Program-made: the position numbers and the translations under genes
In this document: one piece after another, positions 55,256 to 63,239 of the stretch
Layout of the letters: every line of letters begins with the position of its first letter
How positions within the stretch are numbered: position 1 is the stretch's first letter
Notes under the pieces: model-generated
Told to the model about the DNA's origin: nothing
The model's database searches: none
The model's input: the letters and a program-made list of their open reading frames with translations, nothing else
Assembly (NCBI GenBank): GCA_963699175.1
Contig: OY969418.1
Span: 1,426,001-1,490,000 of the forward strand
Length of the DNA: 64,000 nt
From: JACPYM01 sp963699175
Lineage (GTDB): Bacteria > Acidobacteriota > Blastocatellia > RBC074
Reading direction: 5' to 3'

Positions 55256-57260
55256 AATCCCCGGCGTCGCCCTCAATGAGGTTGATGGCGCACCAGTCCT
55301 CATCCGCCTGGAGGGCGTCTCGGTCGAATATCGCGCCCCGCGCGAACGGATCGGCACTCTCAAGGAGTACGCGATCCGCTTGCTGCAACGGCGCGTACGC
55401 CACGACGTCTTCACAGCTTTGCGCGAGGTCAGCCTCGAAATCAAACAGGGCGAGGTCTTCGGCATCATTGGGCACAACGGCGCGGGCAAAAGTACACTGC
55501 TCAAAGTGGTCTCGCGCGTGTTGAAGCCGACGCGCGGGCGAGTTTGGGTCAAAGGTCGCGTCGCGCCGTTGCTGGAGTTGGGTGCGGGCTTCCACGCCGA
55601 ATTGAGCGGGCGCGAAAACATCTTCCTCAACGGCACGCTGCTCGGTTACACGCACGCAGAAATGGAGGCGATGTTCGACCGGATCGTTGATTTCGCCGAA
55701 GTCTGGGATTTTATTGATGCCCCGCTGCGAACTTATTCAACCGGCATGGCCGCACGGTTGGGGTTCGCGGTCGCAACGGCCACACAACCTGACATTCTGA
55801 TTGTTGACGAAGTGCTCTCGGTCGGCGACGAACGTTTCCAGGAAAAGTGCGCGGCGCGCATGAAGGAATTCAGAGAAGGTGGAGCTTCGATTATGCTGGT
55901 CACGCACTCCCCCACCTTGGTAGAGAAGATGTGCGACCGCGTGGCCTGGCTGGATCGCGGCGAGGTCCGCGCAATTGACCAGCCGAAAGTGATCATCAAT
56001 CAATATCACGAGACCTACACCACAAAGCCCGTGAGCGAGACCGCTCCCACGCCTCCGGCTGAGCAGCCATCCGCCGACTCAAGCCAGGAGCCAATGACGC
56101 CCGCAGAAGAGACGCCGGAGAAGCATTCGAGCTTCAGACCCGCTCTAAAGGTTCTCTCCATCTTCGGCACGCGTCCTGAAGCCATCAAAATGGCGCCCGT
56201 CGTCAAAGAGCTAAGCAAACATTCCGGCCAGCTCACGAGCGTAGTCTGTGTCACCGCACAACATCGTGAGATGCTCGATCAAGTCTTATCGCTCTTCGAC
56301 ATCAAGCCCGACTATGACTTGAACATCATGCAGGAGAATCAATCGCTGGCCGAGGTCACGGCCAACGCTTTGATCCGGCTCGATGAAGTGTTGCGAAAAG
56401 AGAAACCTGACTGGGTTTTGGTACAAGGCGACACGACAACGGCAATGGTGGGCGCGCTCGCGGCCTTTTATCATCGCGTCAAAGTCGGCCACGTCGAAGC
56501 GGGTCTACGAACCTGGAACAAGTTTCATCCCTTCCCCGAAGAAATCAACCGCAAGATCGCCGACGCTGTCTGCGATCTGCATTTTGCTCCCACGGGCATG
56601 GCGCGCGAAAACCTGCTGCGCGAAGCCGTCAGCGATGCCAGCATCATCGTCACTGGCAACACGGTGATTGACGCGCTACTGGATGTCGCCGCGCGGGATT
56701 ACGATTGGAGTCTGGGGCAGCTCGCCGCAGTGCCGCGCGACAAACGATTGATTCTGGTCACGGCACATCGGCGCGAAAGTTTTGGCGCCCCCTTCGAGCA
56801 AATCTGCGCCGCGCTCAAAGAGCTGGCGACTAGCTTCCAAGACGTGCATATCGTCTATCCCGTGCATCTGAATCCAAACGTGCGGCGTCCGGTCTTCAAC
56901 ACACTCGGCAACCTGCCTAACGTCACGCTACTCGAGCCGCTCGAATATCTGCCGCTAGTGCAATTGCTGAAGCAGGCTTATTTGGTGCTGACCGATTCGG
57001 GCGGCTTGCAGGAAGAGGCACCCGGACTAGGCAAACCGGTGCTCGTCATGCGCGAAACGACGGAAAGGCCGGAAGGCGTGGCTGCGGGCACGGTCAAGCT
57101 GGTGGGAACAGACCGAGAAACTATTGTGCGCGAAACGACGCGGCTGTTGCAAAACGAAGCGGAATACGAACGAATGGCGCGTGCGGTGAATCCTTACGGT
57201 GATGGCCACGCTAGTGAGCGTATTGTTGAAAGTCTGAAGAGATATTTGGCGGCTTCTTAA
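55233..57260 (+). CDS. Fused polysaccharide ABC ATPase (Wzt-type) and UDP-GlcNAc 2-epimerase (WecB)
   Basis: This 675-residue frame starts at ATG 55233 inside the permease end. Residues about 20-260 are a Wzt-type ATPase: GIIGHNGAGKSTLLK (Walker A), RTYSTGMAARLGF (signature), ILIVDEVLSVGDERFQ (Walker B) and the switch His in MLVTHSPTL. A Pro/Glu-rich linker (about 265-304, TAPTPPAEQPSADSSQEP) follows. Residues about 305-675 are a full WecB: LSIFGTRPEAIKMAPV, GDTTTAMVGALAAFYHR, GHVEAGLRTWNKFHP, TAHRRESFG and LTDSGGLQEEAPGLGKPVL. WecB makes UDP-ManNAc. Both halves keep their active motifs; no stop or internal start separates them clearly. The usual carbohydrate-binding Wzt tail is replaced. Confidence 0.94.
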   Translation: MSLLIESEIPGVALNEVDGAPVLIRLEGVSVEYRAPRERIGTLKEYAIRLLQRRVRHDVFTALREVSLEIKQGEVFGIIGHNGAGKSTLLKVVSRVLKPTRGRVWVKGRVAPLLELGAGFHAELSGRENIFLNGTLLGYTHAEMEAMFDRIVDFAEVWDFIDAPLRTYSTGMAARLGFAVATATQPDILIVDEVLSVGDERFQEKCAARMKEFREGGASIMLVTHSPTLVEKMCDRVAWLDRGEVRAIDQPKVIINQYHETYTTKPVSETAPTPPAEQPSADSSQEPMTPAEETPEKHSSFRPALKVLSIFGTRPEAIKMAPVVKELSKHSGQLTSVVCVTAQHREMLDQVLSLFDIKPDYDLNIMQENQSLAEVTANALIRLDEVLRKEKPDWVLVQGDTTTAMVGALAAFYHRVKVGHVEAGLRTWNKFHPFPEEINRKIADAVCDLHFAPTGMARENLLREAVSDASIIVTGNTVIDALLDVAARDYDWSLGQLAAVPRDKRLILVTAHRRESFGAPFEQICAALKELATSFQDVHIVYPVHLNPNVRRPVFNTLGNLPNVTLLEPLEYLPLVQLLKQAYLVLTDSGGLQEEAPGLGKPVLVMRETTERPEGVAAGTVKLVGTDRETIVRETTRLLQNEAEYERMARAVNPYGDGHASERIVESLKRYLAAS

Positions 57261-57310
57261 AGCTCAACCTTGCAAGTTCGCAACTCAGTACGTAAACTCC
57301 ATCGCACCCT

Positions 57311-57395
57311 GCCGGGGTGGCGGAACTGGTAGACGCACAGGACTTAAAATCCTGTGACCCTTCGGGTCGTGCGGGTTCGATTCCCGCCCTCGGCA
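57311..57395 (+). tRNA. tRNA-Leu (anticodon UAA)
   Basis: The acceptor arms GCCGGGG and CCTCGGC pair (one G-U), with A as discriminator at 57395. The anticodon stem CAGGA/TCCTG encloses CTTAAAA, giving anticodon UAA at 57345-57347. A long variable arm (ACCCTTCGGGT-like) and GGTTCGATTCC T-arm fit a class II leucine tRNA. CCA is not encoded. A protein-like frame from 57317 beginning MAELVDAQDLKSCDPSG is the usual artefact of such tRNAs. Confidence 0.97.
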
Positions 57396-57441
57396 TTTTT
57401 CAAATTACCAAGCTCAACTTCACCAACAACCAAATAGAGAC

Positions 57442-57571
57442 ACGGAGACACAGAGTCAGCGAGCAAGCCTCTGCCCGGCACTCGCGCAGGCCGGAGAATG
57501 ACGCGTCAGATCGCCTGCGCGTGAAGGGCGTAAATTCTTGCTCGACTGTCCAACTCTCTCTGTGTCTCCGT
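57442..57571. repeat. Inverted repeat with GGAGACACAGAG core downstream of tRNA-Leu
   Basis: ACGGAGACACAGAG at 57442-57455 is the exact complement of CTCTGTGTCTCCGT at 57558-57571, about 100 bp apart. The spacer has CGCGCAGG-like and CCTGCGCG blocks that also pair. It fills most of the gap between the tRNA and the minus-strand TonB-like gene end, and may be a dispersed family like the element at 37983-38202. Confidence 0.65.
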
Positions 57572-57642
57572 CTCCCTACGGCTGAGGATGCTGTACGCTT
57601 TGCTGAAGGGCGGGAAAGTGTCATCGCGGGGCTTTTTCCTGT

Positions 57643-58821
57643 TCAATAGAGCGTGAAGTTGTATTCAAGTTGGGCGCGCACCGTTACCAGCACACCGTTC
57701 TCATATGCCGGTTGAAAGCGAATGCGCCGGGCGGCTTGAATCGCTTCTTCGGTCAGGCCGCTGGGCAACCCGCGCACTACGCGAATGTCGGTAATCTGGC
57801 CGTTCGCGTTGAACGTTGCCAGCAACACCACGAGGCCTTGCACCTTGAGCACACGCGCCTCTTCGGTATATTTGGCCTTCTCTTTGTAGAGGATGGTCGG
57901 GCGCAGATGCGCCGTCATCTTGCGGACGTCCTGCTCTTTGCCCAGGCCAGTCGTCGGTTGGCCGCCGATAATTGGATTGCGCCCGCCTGTGTTGAATTGG
58001 TTGCCAGCGCCGAAGCCCGCGCCATGACCATTCCAGCCTACGCCTGTGCCGTCACCATTACCAATGCCACCATCATTGCCTGGCCCTTTTGACGGTGCCG
58101 CTGGCGGAGCGTCCGGCAAACCTAGTTGCCCTTTGACAAAGTGCAGCGTCTGCGGATCGGCCACGATAGTCGGCGTGACTACCAGCGTCGCATCTTTGAT
58201 TTTTGGCGGCGCAGGATCGGGCAATTTCAATTGCGATTCCAAGCGCGCTTGTGGCACTACGCCAGTGCTGGCTGGCAAGCTCTGCTTGTCTCCGCCGCTA
58301 CCGCCGCCTGGCGCGCGTTGTGGCTGTGCCAAACTACCGCCCAGATGACCGTTACGCCTCTGTACAAACTCGCTCTTTGTGGCTAGGGTCACTGGCCAAA
58401 TCAATTTGATCGGGTCGGTTTCACTCGCTGAAATCAGCGGACTGTCTGGCACCAGCCGCTGTGCTGTAGTCGAGTGAGACAAGCCAACCAACAACAGCGC
58501 TGTTACCACGCACGTATAACTGATCACCGCCAACGCCATGCCCAATTGCAACCTCTGCCCGCGCCGCCGCGAGCCACTTTCGCCGCGCAACAAAGCCACC
58601 AGATAACGGCGCGGATCGCGGCGCAATTCGATCACTGCCGCGTACAATTCGCGCCCCAGCCGTCGCCACAGCGATTCCGTCTTCAACAAGAAATTGAATT
58701 CATCACTATCATCAGTGCGCCAGTGCGCGCGCAGATCGTAACGCACGAGCAACTCCGCATCGCGTGGACAATAGACAAACCCTTCCGCAAAGCTGGCCTG
58801 ACACTTCGGGCAGACTTTCAT
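57643..58821 (-). CDS. TonB-like energy transducer with zinc-ribbon-like N-terminus
   Basis: The ATG at 58821 follows GTGAGGAGGCCTTACG. The protein starts MKVCPKCQASFAEGFVYCPR, three Cys (4, 7, 18) of a zinc ribbon whose fourth position is Asp (CPRD). A basic stretch leads to one membrane helix (LGMALAVISYTCVVTALLLV), then a long Pro/Gly-rich periplasmic linker (NGGIGNGDGTGVGWNGHG-like). The C-terminus is TonB_C: YTEEARVLKVQGLVVLLATF, ITDIRVVRGLPSGLTEEAI and RRIRFQPA. TonB transmits the proton-motive force to outer-membrane receptors. A cytoplasmic Cys-rich head on it is unusual and may sense metal or a partner. Confidence 0.85.
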   Translation of the reverse strand: MKVCPKCQASFAEGFVYCPRDAELLVRYDLRAHWRTDDSDEFNFLLKTESLWRRLGRELYAAVIELRRDPRRYLVALLRGESGSRRRGQRLQLGMALAVISYTCVVTALLLVGLSHSTTAQRLVPDSPLISASETDPIKLIWPVTLATKSEFVQRRNGHLGGSLAQPQRAPGGGSGGDKQSLPASTGVVPQARLESQLKLPDPAPPKIKDATLVVTPTIVADPQTLHFVKGQLGLPDAPPAAPSKGPGNDGGIGNGDGTGVGWNGHGAGFGAGNQFNTGGRNPIIGGQPTTGLGKEQDVRKMTAHLRPTILYKEKAKYTEEARVLKVQGLVVLLATFNANGQITDIRVVRGLPSGLTEEAIQAARRIRFQPAYENGVLVTVRAQLEYNFTLY

Positions 58822-59153
58822 CGTAAGGCCTCCTCACTTGTGTCGAATGGTTTACTGCACTCCGGCGGTTTTGAGTTGGAAGAGTTCGCCGCGCATTTCT
58901 TGAACGCCCTTTGAACGGCGGGCGAAAAAGCTTCTTGCAAAAGTTTAAGTGAAAATTTTCGGCTGTATGGCCACTGAACACGCACGCACTCAGCGTTTGG
59001 CTGGTTGTTTCAACTTGCGGACGAAGGCGGCGCGTTCTTAGCTCGCCAAAGCCGTGCTGCCGTTGTCTCGCTCCAGCGCTTGTATTATCGTGCTGGCACG
59101 GTTCTATTACTTACAACACTACAACCACATCATGCTTCATCAAGGAGTTTAGT
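58822..59153. other. 332-bp gene-free divergent region
   Basis: This is the shared upstream region of the TonB-like gene and the S9-peptidase fusion. A clear ribosome site (AAGGAG) lies 5 bp before the ATG at 59154. I see no gene, repeat or attachment site here. The part near 58910-58970 is locally AT-richer (AAGTTTAAGTGAAAATTTTC). Confidence 0.45.
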
Positions 59154-62100
59154 ATGCGGAAGATACGCCTGTTTGCCTTGCTACTTGCGCTCTTGGCCGT
59201 GTCGAGCGTTGCGCGGTTCGCTTTCACGTCGGCGCAGCAATCCAACGCGGGGTTCACGGTCGAACAAGTCTTGAGCGCGCCCTTCCCTTCCGATCTGATT
59301 GCCGCGCCGACGGGCGAGCGCATCGCCTGGGTCTTTAACGCCGGAGGCAAGCGCAACGTCTGGGGCGCGGAAGGGCCGGAGTTCAAGGCGCGTCAACTGA
59401 CGCCTTACAACGAAGACGACGGGCAGGAGTTGACCAATCTCGGTTTCACGCGCGATGGCAAATGGATAGTGTATGTGCGCGGCGGTGATGAGAATCAGGC
59501 AGGTGAAGTGCCCAACCCAACCAGCGATCCCAGCGGCGCAGATCAAGCCATCTACGCGGTCAACTACGATGACAAACGCGTTGTGAAAGTGGCGGATGGC
59601 AGCGATCCAGTCGTCTCTACTGTGGATAACCTTGTCGTCTACAGCCGCAACAATCAAATCTGGGTCAATGCGATTGGCGTGGATGCAAAGAAGGCGCAGC
59701 CGCTCTTCATCGCGCGTGGCAGCAATGGCTCGCCACAATGGTCGCCCGACGGCAGGCAACTCGCGTTTGTCAGCACGCGCGGCGATCACAGTTTCATCGG
59801 CGTTTGTGATTTGGCGACGCAGAAGCTGCGCTATCTCGCGCCGACGATTGACCGCGACAGTTATCCACGCTGGTCGCCCGATGGCAAGCGCCTCGCCTTT
59901 GTGCGCCAGCCGACGCGCGGGTTGCGACAGCGCTCGTTGTTGGAAGATCAACCTGATCCGTGGACGATTTGGGTAGCCGATGTGGCGAGTGGCAAAGCGC
60001 GTGAAGTGTGGCGCAGCGGTAACAAGCTGGAGGATTCATTGCCGCGTTGGGCGGGCACGGATGTGATTCAGTGGGGACGTGGCAAAGACAGCAACGTAAT
60101 CGGGGGACTTGGCAAAAACCAGGACGTAATCATCTTCCCTTTGGAAAGAGATGGATGGATGAGGCTTTACTCGCTTTATATCGGACGCGATGAAGACACA
60201 CATCTGCCACTTCCCGATGGAGGAACCCCCATTTCACCGCCTAATGCGGAGGTCGAGCACATCACACTGACTCCCGATAAACAAGAAGTAATTTTCTCGT
60301 GCAATCGTAGTGATATTGACAGACGGTCATTGTGGCGAGGCCTTGCTGAGGGAGGGCGATCAAATGCTTTCACGTCAGACCAGAAAATAACTTGGAATCC
60401 TGTTGTCACAGGTGATGGCCGATACATTGCTTATCTTAATTCCGACGAGCGTCAGCCAGGAATGTTAGGTGTGATGTCTATCAAGGGTGGTGAGGGCAAG
60501 CCTATCGCCGCTGAGTCATTCCCCAAAGACTTCCCTTCATCACAACTCATCACACCACAACAAGCCATCTTCAAAGCCGCCGACGGCCTCGAAATCCACG
60601 GCCAGCTCTTCCTTCCACCAAACGCCAAGCCCGGCGACAAGTTGCCCGCCGTCATCTTCTCGCACGGCGGCCCGATGCGGCAGATGCTGCTCGGCTGGCA
60701 TTCTATGTACTACTACCACAACACCTACGCCTTCAATCAGTATCTGGCGAGCAAAGGCTACGCGGTGCTCTCGGTCAACTATCGCTCCGGCGTTGGCTAC
60801 GGGCGCGCCTTCCGCGAAGCGCCGAAACGCGGTGCGCGTGGGGCTAGCGAATATCAAGACGTTGTCGCGGCGGCCAACTACCTGCGCGCGCGTTCGGACA
60901 TTGACGCCAGCCGCATAGGCTTGTGGGGTGGCAGCTACGGCGGCTATTTGACGGCACTCGGTTTGGCGCGCAACTCGGACTTGTTCGCCTGCGGCGTGGA
61001 TATTCACGGCGTTCACGATTGGTCGGCACGTATGACGGGCGGCGAAGGCGGCGACCGCGACGCAGCAAAGATCGCGCGCGAGGCTTCGCCAATGGGTGCG
61101 GTCGAAAAGTGGCGCGCGCCCGTCCTGCTCATTCACGGCGACGACGACCGCAATGTGGCCTTCTCGCAAACAACTGAGTTGGCGCGGCGCTTGCGCGAAC
61201 AGAAGGTCGAGTTCGAGCAGCTTGTCTTTCCTGATGAAATCCACGATTTCCTGCTGCATCGCCATTGGGTCGAGATTTTCAACACTGCCTTCGATTTCTT
61301 CGAACGCAGACTGAAGAACGCCAAACCGCGTCAGATCAGTTCGCGCGTAGTCTCCAATAAAAAATTTGCACTTGCTACGACTCCACGCCGTCCCGCAATA
61401 ACAATTGCACAACCGATTATTTATCGTCGTAACTCGCCGCCTGATCTGAAAGCTCCAAGGGGGCGTCATACGGCAGCCCAGGGCAGCGCCTTGGGTAGGC
61501 GCGCAATAACCGGCGCAGCCCTGAAGGGACGAAATAACCTGAGTCGGGTTATACATTCGCGAACTGTATTGCGCCCAGTTGGGGCTTCACGTTTTTTCGT
61601 ACTGCGCACCCAGGGCGTTGCCCTGGGCTATCCTATTGCGCCCAGTTGGGGCTTGACCGCCGCGCGCGTGCGGCAAAATGCCAAACCGAATGCTAGCGCT
61701 GACCTGCTCATTCGCGGTGGGCGCGTGCTCGACGGCTCTGGCGCATCCGAACGCATCGCCGACGTAGCCATCACTGACGACCGCATCAGCTTCATCGGCG
61801 ACGCCGCGCAAGCAGGCATCACGGCCAAACGCACGCTTGACGCAAAAGGCCTGATCGTTGCACCCGGCTTTATTGACCCGCACACGCACGCTGACGAAGA
61901 CCTTTCAAATGCGCAGCGCAAGGGCAACGTCAGCTACTTGCTGCAAGGCGTCACCACCGTCGTCATCGGCAATGATGGCCGCTCGCCGTTGCCACTCGGC
62001 AAGAAGCTCGACCAACTACAAACGCAAGGCGTCGGCACGAACGTGGTTATGCTCGTAGGACAGGGTAGCGTGCGCGGCACAGTGCTAGGCGCAAGCGATG

Positions 62101-63191
62101 CCGCCCCGACCGCCGAACAACTCGCCAAGATGAAAGAGTTGGTGCGCCAGGCGATGGACGATGGCGCCTTCGGCATGTCTACGGGTTTGTATTACGCGCC
62201 CGGCAATTTCTCCAAGACCGAAGAGGTGATCGAGCTGGCCAAAGTCGTCGCCGAACGCGGCGGCATCTACGACACGCACCTGCGCGACGAAAGCTCGTAC
62301 AGCATTGGCCTGCTCGGCTCGATTGAGGAGACCATCCGCATTGGCCGCGAAGCGCACCTGCCCGTCCACATCTCGCACATCAAAGCGTTGGGCACAGACG
62401 TTTGGGGCCAGAGCAAACAGGCAATTGCACTGATCGAAAAAGCGCGCCGCGAGGGCGTCAACATCACAGCCAATCAATATCCGTACACGGCGTCTGGCAC
62501 TTCGCTCACCGCCGCACTTGTGCCGCGCTGGGCCGAAGCAGGCGGCAACGCCGAATTGCTCAAACGCATTGACGATCCGCAAGTGCGACCCAAACTGATT
62601 GCCGAGATGGAAGCCAATTTGAAACGGCGCGGCGGCGCGAACTCGCTGCTAATCACCGGTGGCCGTAATCGCAACCTGGTTGGCAAGCAACTCGACGCCA
62701 TCGCCAAAGCTGCCAACAAATCGCCCATCGAAGCCGCGCTCGACATCATCAAAGCGGGCGGCGCGGGCGTGGCCTCGTTCAATATGAACGAACCGGACAT
62801 CGAAGCCTTCATGCGCCAGCCCTGGGTGATGACCGGCAGCGATGGTTCGGCGGGCCACCCGCGCAAATATGGCACCTACGCGCGCAAGCTCAACGAGTAC
62901 GTAATGAAGCGCGGCGTCATCACCTTGCCGCGTATGATTCAAGCCAGTTCGCAACAGGTGGCCGAGACCTTCGGCATTAAAGGGCGCGGGAAGTTGAGTG
63001 AAGGCTATTTTGCCGATGTGATCGTGTTTGATGAAAAGGCGGTGGCGGAGACGGCAACATACGAGATGCCGGAGCAGCCGGCCGTCGGGATGAAGTTTGT
63101 GGTGGTGAATGGGAAGCTGGCGGTTGAGGATGGGAAATATACAGGAGCAGTGGCGGGGCGAGCATTACGAAAGTCGGCCAATGGTGAGTAA
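59154..63191 (+). CDS. Single frame joining a secreted S9 peptidase and a D-aminoacylase
   Basis: The 1,345-residue frame begins with AAGGAG and a signal peptide (MRKIRLFALLLALLAVSSVA). Residues to about 440 form a WD40-like PD40 propeller; the alpha/beta-hydrolase part has GGSYGGYLTALG (Ser594), HGDDDRNV (Asp665) and EIHDFLLHRHW (His697), a complete S9 prolyl-oligopeptidase triad. Residues about 763-835 come from a repeat (61475-61654). The rest is a D-aminoacylase/amidohydrolase: GFIDPHTHADED (His910, His912), YDTHLRDES, PVHISHIKAL and MTGSDGSAGHPRKYG. The second part has lost its own start and signal. Either the fusion is real or the repeat removed the stop between two genes. Confidence 0.9.
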   Translation: MRKIRLFALLLALLAVSSVARFAFTSAQQSNAGFTVEQVLSAPFPSDLIAAPTGERIAWVFNAGGKRNVWGAEGPEFKARQLTPYNEDDGQELTNLGFTRDGKWIVYVRGGDENQAGEVPNPTSDPSGADQAIYAVNYDDKRVVKVADGSDPVVSTVDNLVVYSRNNQIWVNAIGVDAKKAQPLFIARGSNGSPQWSPDGRQLAFVSTRGDHSFIGVCDLATQKLRYLAPTIDRDSYPRWSPDGKRLAFVRQPTRGLRQRSLLEDQPDPWTIWVADVASGKAREVWRSGNKLEDSLPRWAGTDVIQWGRGKDSNVIGGLGKNQDVIIFPLERDGWMRLYSLYIGRDEDTHLPLPDGGTPISPPNAEVEHITLTPDKQEVIFSCNRSDIDRRSLWRGLAEGGRSNAFTSDQKITWNPVVTGDGRYIAYLNSDERQPGMLGVMSIKGGEGKPIAAESFPKDFPSSQLITPQQAIFKAADGLEIHGQLFLPPNAKPGDKLPAVIFSHGGPMRQMLLGWHSMYYYHNTYAFNQYLASKGYAVLSVNYRSGVGYGRAFREAPKRGARGASEYQDVVAAANYLRARSDIDASRIGLWGGSYGGYLTALGLARNSDLFACGVDIHGVHDWSARMTGGEGGDRDAAKIAREASPMGAVEKWRAPVLLIHGDDDRNVAFSQTTELARRLREQKVEFEQLVFPDEIHDFLLHRHWVEIFNTAFDFFERRLKNAKPRQISSRVVSNKKFALATTPRRPAITIAQPIIYRRNSPPDLKAPRGRHTAAQGSALGRRAITGAALKGRNNLSRVIHSRTVLRPVGASRFFVLRTQGVALGYPIAPSWGLTAARVRQNAKPNASADLLIRGGRVLDGSGASERIADVAITDDRISFIGDAAQAGITAKRTLDAKGLIVAPGFIDPHTHADEDLSNAQRKGNVSYLLQGVTTVVIGNDGRSPLPLGKKLDQLQTQGVGTNVVMLVGQGSVRGTVLGASDAAPTAEQLAKMKELVRQAMDDGAFGMSTGLYYAPGNFSKTEEVIELAKVVAERGGIYDTHLRDESSYSIGLLGSIEETIRIGREAHLPVHISHIKALGTDVWGQSKQAIALIEKARREGVNITANQYPYTASGTSLTAALVPRWAEAGGNAELLKRIDDPQVRPKLIAEMEANLKRRGGANSLLITGGRNRNLVGKQLDAIAKAANKSPIEAALDIIKAGGAGVASFNMNEPDIEAFMRQPWVMTGSDGSAGHPRKYGTYARKLNEYVMKRGVITLPRMIQASSQQVAETFGIKGRGKLSEGYFADVIVFDEKAVAETATYEMPEQPAVGMKFVVVNGKLAVEDGKYTGAVAGRALRKSANGE
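61475..61654. repeat. Palindromic repeat joining two open frames
   Basis: The 22-bp arms at 61475-61496 and 61608-61629 are complements with two mismatches (cores CCCAGGGCAGCGCC and GGGCGTTGCCCTGGG). A 21-bp direct repeat lies at 61567-61587 and 61634-61654. CAGCCCTGAAGGGACGAAAT is also in the element. All are translated in frame without a stop in the joined gene, giving the linker of the S9-aminoacylase fusion. The coding content of this stretch (Arg, Gly, Ala-rich) is unlike either enzyme. Confidence 0.8.
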
Positions 63192-63239
63192 GTGAGTCGT
63201 CGTATCCACGACGATGACCAGGGTCAGACCTGATTGAAT

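Noticed and set aside
57317..57649. Frame beginning MAELVDAQDLKSCDPSG
   Set aside because: It is the well-known false protein read from a leucine tRNA gene; the tRNA fold is complete.
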